Assembly (NCBI GenBank): GCA_964574705.1
Contig: CAZNOO010000035.1
Coordinates: forward strand, 1 to 9,576
DNA length: 9,576 nucleotides
Origin: JAHIVB01 sp964574705
Lineage (GTDB): Bacteria > Bacillota_I > Bacilli_A > Izemoplasmatales > Hujiaoplasmataceae
Reading direction: 5' to 3'
In this document: piece after piece, positions 7,225 through 9,576 of the stretch
Position numbering within the stretch: the first letter of the stretch is position 1
How the letters are laid out: each line of letters opens with the position of its first letter
Program-made: the position numbers and the translations under genes
The notes under the pieces: model-generated
What the model was told of the DNA's origin: nothing
Database searches by the model: none
What the model saw: the letters and a program-made list of their open reading frames with translations, nothing else

Positions 7225-7240
7225 TTCTTTTTAAAAAGAA
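7225..7240. promoter_or_regulatory. 16-bp perfect palindrome beside the aminotransferase -35
   Basis: TTCTTTTTAAAAAGAA is its own reverse complement with no loop, and ends 3 bases before the -35 hexamer at 7244. The position suits an operator or an A/T-rich UP-like element for the plus-strand promoter. Because it contains only A/T plus one G and one C, chance is a serious alternative. Confidence 0.4.
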
Positions 7241-7243
7241 AAC

Positions 7244-7272
7244 TTGCGTCCTATTTTCAAAAGTGTTAAAAT
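7244..7272 (+). promoter_or_regulatory. Sigma-A-like promoter of the aminotransferase gene
   Basis: -35 TTGCGT (7244-7249), 17-bp spacer, -10 TAAAAT (7267-7272) preceded by TGT, giving an extended -10 (7264-7272). The predicted start is near 7279, leaving a short leader with AGGAGG at 7283-7288, 8 bases before the ATG. Confidence 0.7.
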
Positions 7273-7296
7273 GAATGTTGGCAGGAGGGATCAAAT

Positions 7297-8499
7297 ATGA
7301 ATTTGTCCAAACGTGTTATTGCAATGCAAGCCTCACCTATTCGAAAATTAATACCCATGGCTCAACAAGCCAAAAAAAGAGGAATTCATGTGTATCACTT
7401 GAATATCGGTCAACCAGATATTGAAACACCAAAGGTATTCTTTGACGCAATTACCCATGAAAACATCAAAGTATTGAAATATGCTTTGTCTCAAGGTGAG
7501 CCAGAGTTAATTCATTCCATTCAAAATTACTTTATGAAAGACGGAATCCACTTTGACGACGATGAAATTATCGTAACTAATGGAGGTTCTGAAGCTTTGA
7601 TTTTTGCACTCACTGCCATTTGTGACGTTGGCGATGAAATTCTAGTCCCAGAACCATTTTACACTAATTATAATAGTTTTGTCCAACAGACTGGAGTTAT
7701 CGCTAGGCCTATCACCACTTCACCCAGTACGGGTTTTCATCTTCCGTCCTACGAAGACATCGTGTCGAGGATTACACCAAAGACTAAATTGATTCTCTTC
7801 TCCAATCCAGGAAACCCTACAGGCACAGTTTACACTATGGCAGAACTGGAAATGTTGAAAAGAATCGCTCTAGAAAAAGATTTGTTCTTAATCAGTGACG
7901 AAGTCTATCGTAAACTGGTATTTGATGGAGAGGTCGCTCCTTCTCTTGGAATGATAAAGGGAATTGAAGATAGATCCGTCATTATCGAAAGTGTATCAAA
8001 GAGATATTCTTCTTGCGGAGCAAGAATCGGTAGCGTTCAATCCAAGAATAAGGATTTGATGAAAAGCATTTTGAAGTTAGCCCAAGCAAGACTTAGTGTT
8101 TCAACCATTAACCAAATCGGCGCAACTCAACTTTATCTTCTTGATGACGACAATGTTGCGGCGACAAGAGATGAATATCAGAAACGGCGAGACATCGTCT
8201 TATCTGAATTGAGACAAATCCCTGGACTTAAATTTGAAACGCCAAAAGGCGCATTCTATATCATCGTTACTTTACCGGTCAAAGACGCTGAAGAGTATGT
8301 AAAATGGATGTTAAGCGAATATAATTATGAAAACGAAACGGTTATGCTCGCTCCAGCAGAGGACTTCTATGTCAACAAGTCTCTTGGAAAGAGTCAAGTT
8401 CGGATTGCTTACGTTCTAGAGTCCGTACAATTGAAAAGGGCAATGCAAATTGTTAAATACAGTTTGATTGAATACGCAAAAATAGAAAAAAACAGCTAA
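7297..8499 (+). CDS. Class I PLP-dependent aminotransferase (aspartate aminotransferase-like)
   Basis: A 400-residue fold-type I transaminase, full length for the family and cytoplasmic. It should exchange an amino group between an amino acid and a 2-oxo acid, usually the glutamate/2-oxoglutarate pair. Visible positions are LNIGQPD at 35-41, NGGSEA at 95-100, the PLP-contacting N173 in SNPGNPTG, D201 and Y204 in ISDEVYRKL, the Schiff-base lysine K235 in SVSKRYSSCGARIG with phosphate-binding R243, and the substrate-carboxylate arginine R369 in SQVRIAYV. The start has AGGAGG 8 bases upstream and its own promoter. It is divergent from hutH, so a role in passing on the amino group of histidine-derived glutamate is plausible but inferred. 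The exact substrate (aspartate, alanine, aromatic or other) cannot be told from the sequence. Its stop codon lies inside the terminator hairpin. Confidence 0.93.
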   Translation: MNLSKRVIAMQASPIRKLIPMAQQAKKRGIHVYHLNIGQPDIETPKVFFDAITHENIKVLKYALSQGEPELIHSIQNYFMKDGIHFDDDEIIVTNGGSEALIFALTAICDVGDEILVPEPFYTNYNSFVQQTGVIARPITTSPSTGFHLPSYEDIVSRITPKTKLILFSNPGNPTGTVYTMAELEMLKRIALEKDLFLISDEVYRKLVFDGEVAPSLGMIKGIEDRSVIIESVSKRYSSCGARIGSVQSKNKDLMKSILKLAQARLSVSTINQIGATQLYLLDDDNVAATRDEYQKRRDIVLSELRQIPGLKFETPKGAFYIIVTLPVKDAEEYVKWMLSEYNYENETVMLAPAEDFYVNKSLGKSQVRIAYVLESVQLKRAMQIVKYSLIEYAKIEKNS

Positions 8500-8512
8500 A
8501 ATTAGCTGTTTT
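8489..8512. terminator. Bidirectional intrinsic terminator between convergent genes
   Basis: Arms AAAACAGCTAA (8489-8499) and TTAGCTGTTTT (8502-8512) are perfectly complementary; a realistic hairpin pairs the outer 9 bases around an AAAATT loop. A T-rich run follows on the plus strand (to 8518), and a long one on the minus strand because of the A-rich stretch at 8484-8492. It can end both the aminotransferase transcript and the minus-strand lipoprotein transcript. The aminotransferase stop codon (8497-8499) is in the left arm. Confidence 0.85.
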
Positions 8513-8541
8513 ATTTTTGGAACAAGAACAACCTGTAATTT

Positions 8542-8757
8542 TTATTCAAACAAATCTTTAATAGCGCTTGAAAGTGAGTCCAAGATATCATCTTGGGACA
8601 AGGGTTCAGTCCCCTCTGTTTCAGAAGTTGTAGCTGAAGAGGAGATTGTAGTTGTATCTGAAGAAGAAAGAGTCGTTGTTTCTGAACTTACTCCAGTACA
8701 CGATACCAATACGATTGATAAGAATAAAACCATCAAAGATATAAATAGTTTTTTCAT
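8542..8757 (-). CDS. Small Ser/Thr-rich lipoprotein, function unknown
   Basis: A 71-residue protein with a lipoprotein signal: basic MKK, a hydrophobic stretch at about 4-17, and the lipobox LVSC at 17-20, so Cys20 should be lipidated and the rest displayed outside the membrane. The mature part is a Ser/Thr linker (about 23-46) with TTT and SSS runs, followed by a short acidic C-terminal stretch, QDDILDSLSSAIKDLFE, that could form an amphipathic helix. It carries ten acidic residues against one lysine. The frame stays open upstream to 8877, but the start at 8757 gives the signal peptide; it lies one base after the stop of the secreted-protein gene, with a weak GGGGG site upstream, so translation is probably coupled. 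I do not recognise a family. It may anchor or partner the upstream secreted protein, but that rests on gene arrangement only. Confidence 0.8.
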   Translation of the reverse strand: MKKLFISLMVLFLSIVLVSCTGVSSETTTLSSSDTTTISSSATTSETEGTEPLSQDDILDSLSSAIKDLFE

Positions 8758-8758
8758 G

Positions 8759-9337
8759 TTATTCCCCCGTTCCAGAGTATGCCGAGATGACGATAGATAA
8801 TCCGGTTTCACTCGCATAGGTTCCTGGCATTGCAAGCATTTCGGTTCCTTCATCATCGGAGAAAGACCATGCGTCATTTATCAAATCGTGCACTACGACA
8901 AATTCCTGAAGTCCAGCATCTAATAAAGACAAATCCTTAAAAACCCCTACTTCTGGATCAATAAGGATATGCGATGCAAATCCATAGGATTGTAATATTC
9001 CTTCTTGATACAAATAGTTATTAATAAGGAACTGGAACAAATCATTCCCTTCAGAATCAGATACAATAATGACTTGAGAAGAACCAGATGCAGGTACACC
9101 GTCCAACACGAATTCCAAAGTTCCAACATAGATTGAAATAACTTCACCTTCTGTCACCTGGCCAAACAACAAAGAATCTGATGTGATTGTACTGGGGATT
9201 GTCACATCGAATGTGTAAGCTTCTACAATTGTAATTGAGTCAAAAGGATAAGAAAGTGTATCAGCGTTTAATTGGTTCAAAAAAGAGTAAGAAAAAGATA
9301 AAAATGCCAGTAAAGTGAATACCATTATTTTTTTCAT
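8759..9337 (-). CDS. Secreted acidic protein, function unknown
   Basis: A 192-residue protein with a classical signal peptide (MKK, hydrophobic segment at about 5-20) and probable cleavage after LNA at 25. The mature 167 residues hold 26 Asp/Glu, one lysine and no arginine or cysteine, so it is strongly acidic. Alternating hydrophobic/polar stretches such as VISIYVGTLEFVLDG and SSQVIIVSDS suggest beta strands. No membrane segment appears after the signal. No domain or catalytic motif is recognisable to me. The start at 9337 has GGAGG 7 bases upstream and a promoter just before it. It is first in a two-gene unit with the lipoprotein that follows one base after its stop. Possible roles such as a surface or carbohydrate-associated protein, or an inhibitor domain, are guesses. 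That it is a real gene is supported by signal peptide, ribosome site and promoter. Confidence 0.78.
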   Translation of the reverse strand: MKKIMVFTLLAFLSFSYSFLNQLNADTLSYPFDSITIVEAYTFDVTIPSTITSDSLLFGQVTEGEVISIYVGTLEFVLDGVPASGSSQVIIVSDSEGNDLFQFLINNYLYQEGILQSYGFASHILIDPEVGVFKDLSLLDAGLQEFVVVHDLINDAWSFSDDEGTEMLAMPGTYASETGLSIVISAYSGTGE

Positions 9338-9344
9338 ATAATTA

Positions 9345-9349
9345 CCTCC
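9345..9349 (-). promoter_or_regulatory. Ribosome binding site of the secreted-protein gene
   Basis: GGAGG on the minus strand, 7 bases before the ATG at 9337; it supports this start, which also gives the complete signal peptide. Confidence 0.75.
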
Positions 9350-9358
9350 ACACCATTA

Positions 9359-9387
9359 ATGATACATCTAGTGAATGATGAAAGCAA
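9359..9387 (-). promoter_or_regulatory. Sigma-A-like promoter of the secreted protein/lipoprotein pair
   Basis: On the minus strand, -35 TTGCTT (9382-9387), exactly 17 bp, then -10 TATCAT (9359-9364). The predicted start is near 9352, giving a very short leader that holds the GGAGG site. I see no operator-like palindrome of note in the rest of the intergenic region (9388-9542). Confidence 0.6.
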
Positions 9388-9542
9388 ATGGCTAATTGAT
9401 AATATGTAATTATTTCGTTTTTTTCCTATAATTCGTTGTTTTCAATATGAGTCATAATTTATTACAATATCCCATCACTTCAATGGCCGGTAAAATAAGG
9501 AATACCACAATTTGTATAGATTTATTAAACCAATCAGTAAAA

Positions 9543-9566
9543 AAACCGAACAAAATTGTTCGGTTT
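9543..9566 (-). terminator. Intrinsic terminator, probably of a minus-strand gene beyond the right edge
   Basis: Arms AAACCGAACAA (9543-9553) and TTGTTCGGTTT (9556-9566) are perfectly complementary, with a CCGAAC/GTTCGG core. On the minus strand the hairpin is followed by more T, giving seven in a row from the end of the stem. The plus-strand tail (ATTTC) is weaker, so the minus-strand direction is preferred. Confidence 0.72.
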
Positions 9567-9576
9567 ATTTCAAATG

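Noticed and set aside
7109..7294. 61-codon minus-strand frame across the divergent control region
   Set aside because: It has no ribosome binding site, runs through both palindromes and both promoters, and shows no recognisable protein features.
7085..7296. Search for HutP-type antiterminator, cre, CodY or HutC sites
   Set aside because: The hut leader is only about 16 bases, and I found no convincing match to these known sites; AATTTCTAAAAAG at 7121 is too poor a CodY-box match to report.
8615..8695. Short repeated pattern in the lipoprotein gene (TTT/SSS-coding triplets)
   Set aside because: It is irregular at DNA level and explained by the Ser/Thr-rich linker; there are no spacers or repeats of CRISPR or mobile-element type.
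8758..8877. N-terminal extension of the lipoprotein frame to 8877
   Set aside because: The added 40 residues are hydrophilic, overlap the secreted-protein gene in another frame and would bury the signal peptide; the start at 8757 gives a normal lipoprotein signal.
8947..9147. 66-codon minus-strand frame inside the secreted-protein gene
   Set aside because: It is an alternative frame of the same strand without a ribosome binding site; the longer frame has a signal peptide, ribosome site and promoter.
9338..9413. 8-bp inverted repeat ATAATTAC / GTAATTAT flanking the secreted-protein promoter
   Set aside because: Arms are short, pure A/T-rich sequence and about 60 bp apart; expected by chance in such DNA.

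Overview
The window looks like the chromosome of a low-G+C Gram-positive bacterium, or of a relative on the Mollicutes side that keeps the standard code (for example an Acholeplasma- or Izemoplasma-like lineage). The grounds are AT-rich DNA, strong AGGAGG-type ribosome binding sites, all eight complete genes ending in TAA, tryptophan encoded by TGG with no in-frame TGA, a Gram-positive type lipoprotein, and sigma-A-like promoters. The lineage is an inference; the genes are not.

Bases 1-7084 (minus strand) hold a compact histidine-utilisation operon read right to left: hutH, hutU, ftcD, hutI, fchA, then a TalC-type transaldolase cut by the left edge. The first five genes are 1-13 bp apart, with ribosome binding sites that often overlap the previous stop codon. 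Together they convert histidine to urocanate, imidazolonepropionate and formiminoglutamate. FtcD then passes the formimino group to tetrahydrofolate, giving glutamate, and FchA closes it to methenyl-THF plus ammonia. This is the folate-dependent branch, with FtcD and FchA as separate proteins. The window shows no hutG/hutF hydrolase, no histidine permease and no hut regulator. The transaldolase gene has what looks like its own extended -10 promoter overlapping the fchA stop codon.

Bases 7085-7296 form a divergent control region. A perfect TATAAT with no recognisable -35 faces hutH, and a good extended -10 promoter faces a class I aminotransferase (7297-8499, plus strand). Two palindromes lie between them: a 20-bp imperfect one and a 16-bp perfect one. 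A transaminase beside a glutamate-producing pathway fits nitrogen redistribution, but its substrate cannot be read from the sequence.

Bases 8489-8512 are a bidirectional terminator between convergent genes. Bases 8542-9337 (minus strand) carry a two-gene unit of unknown function: a secreted, very acidic protein and, one base after its stop codon, a small Ser/Thr-rich lipoprotein. A promoter precedes the unit. A terminator hairpin at 9543-9566 probably ends a minus-strand gene lying beyond the right edge.

The core of the window is a known pathway. The points most worth a second look are the long eukaryote-like urocanase, the two unassigned palindromes with an apparently activator-dependent hut promoter, and the uncharacterised acidic secreted protein/lipoprotein pair.
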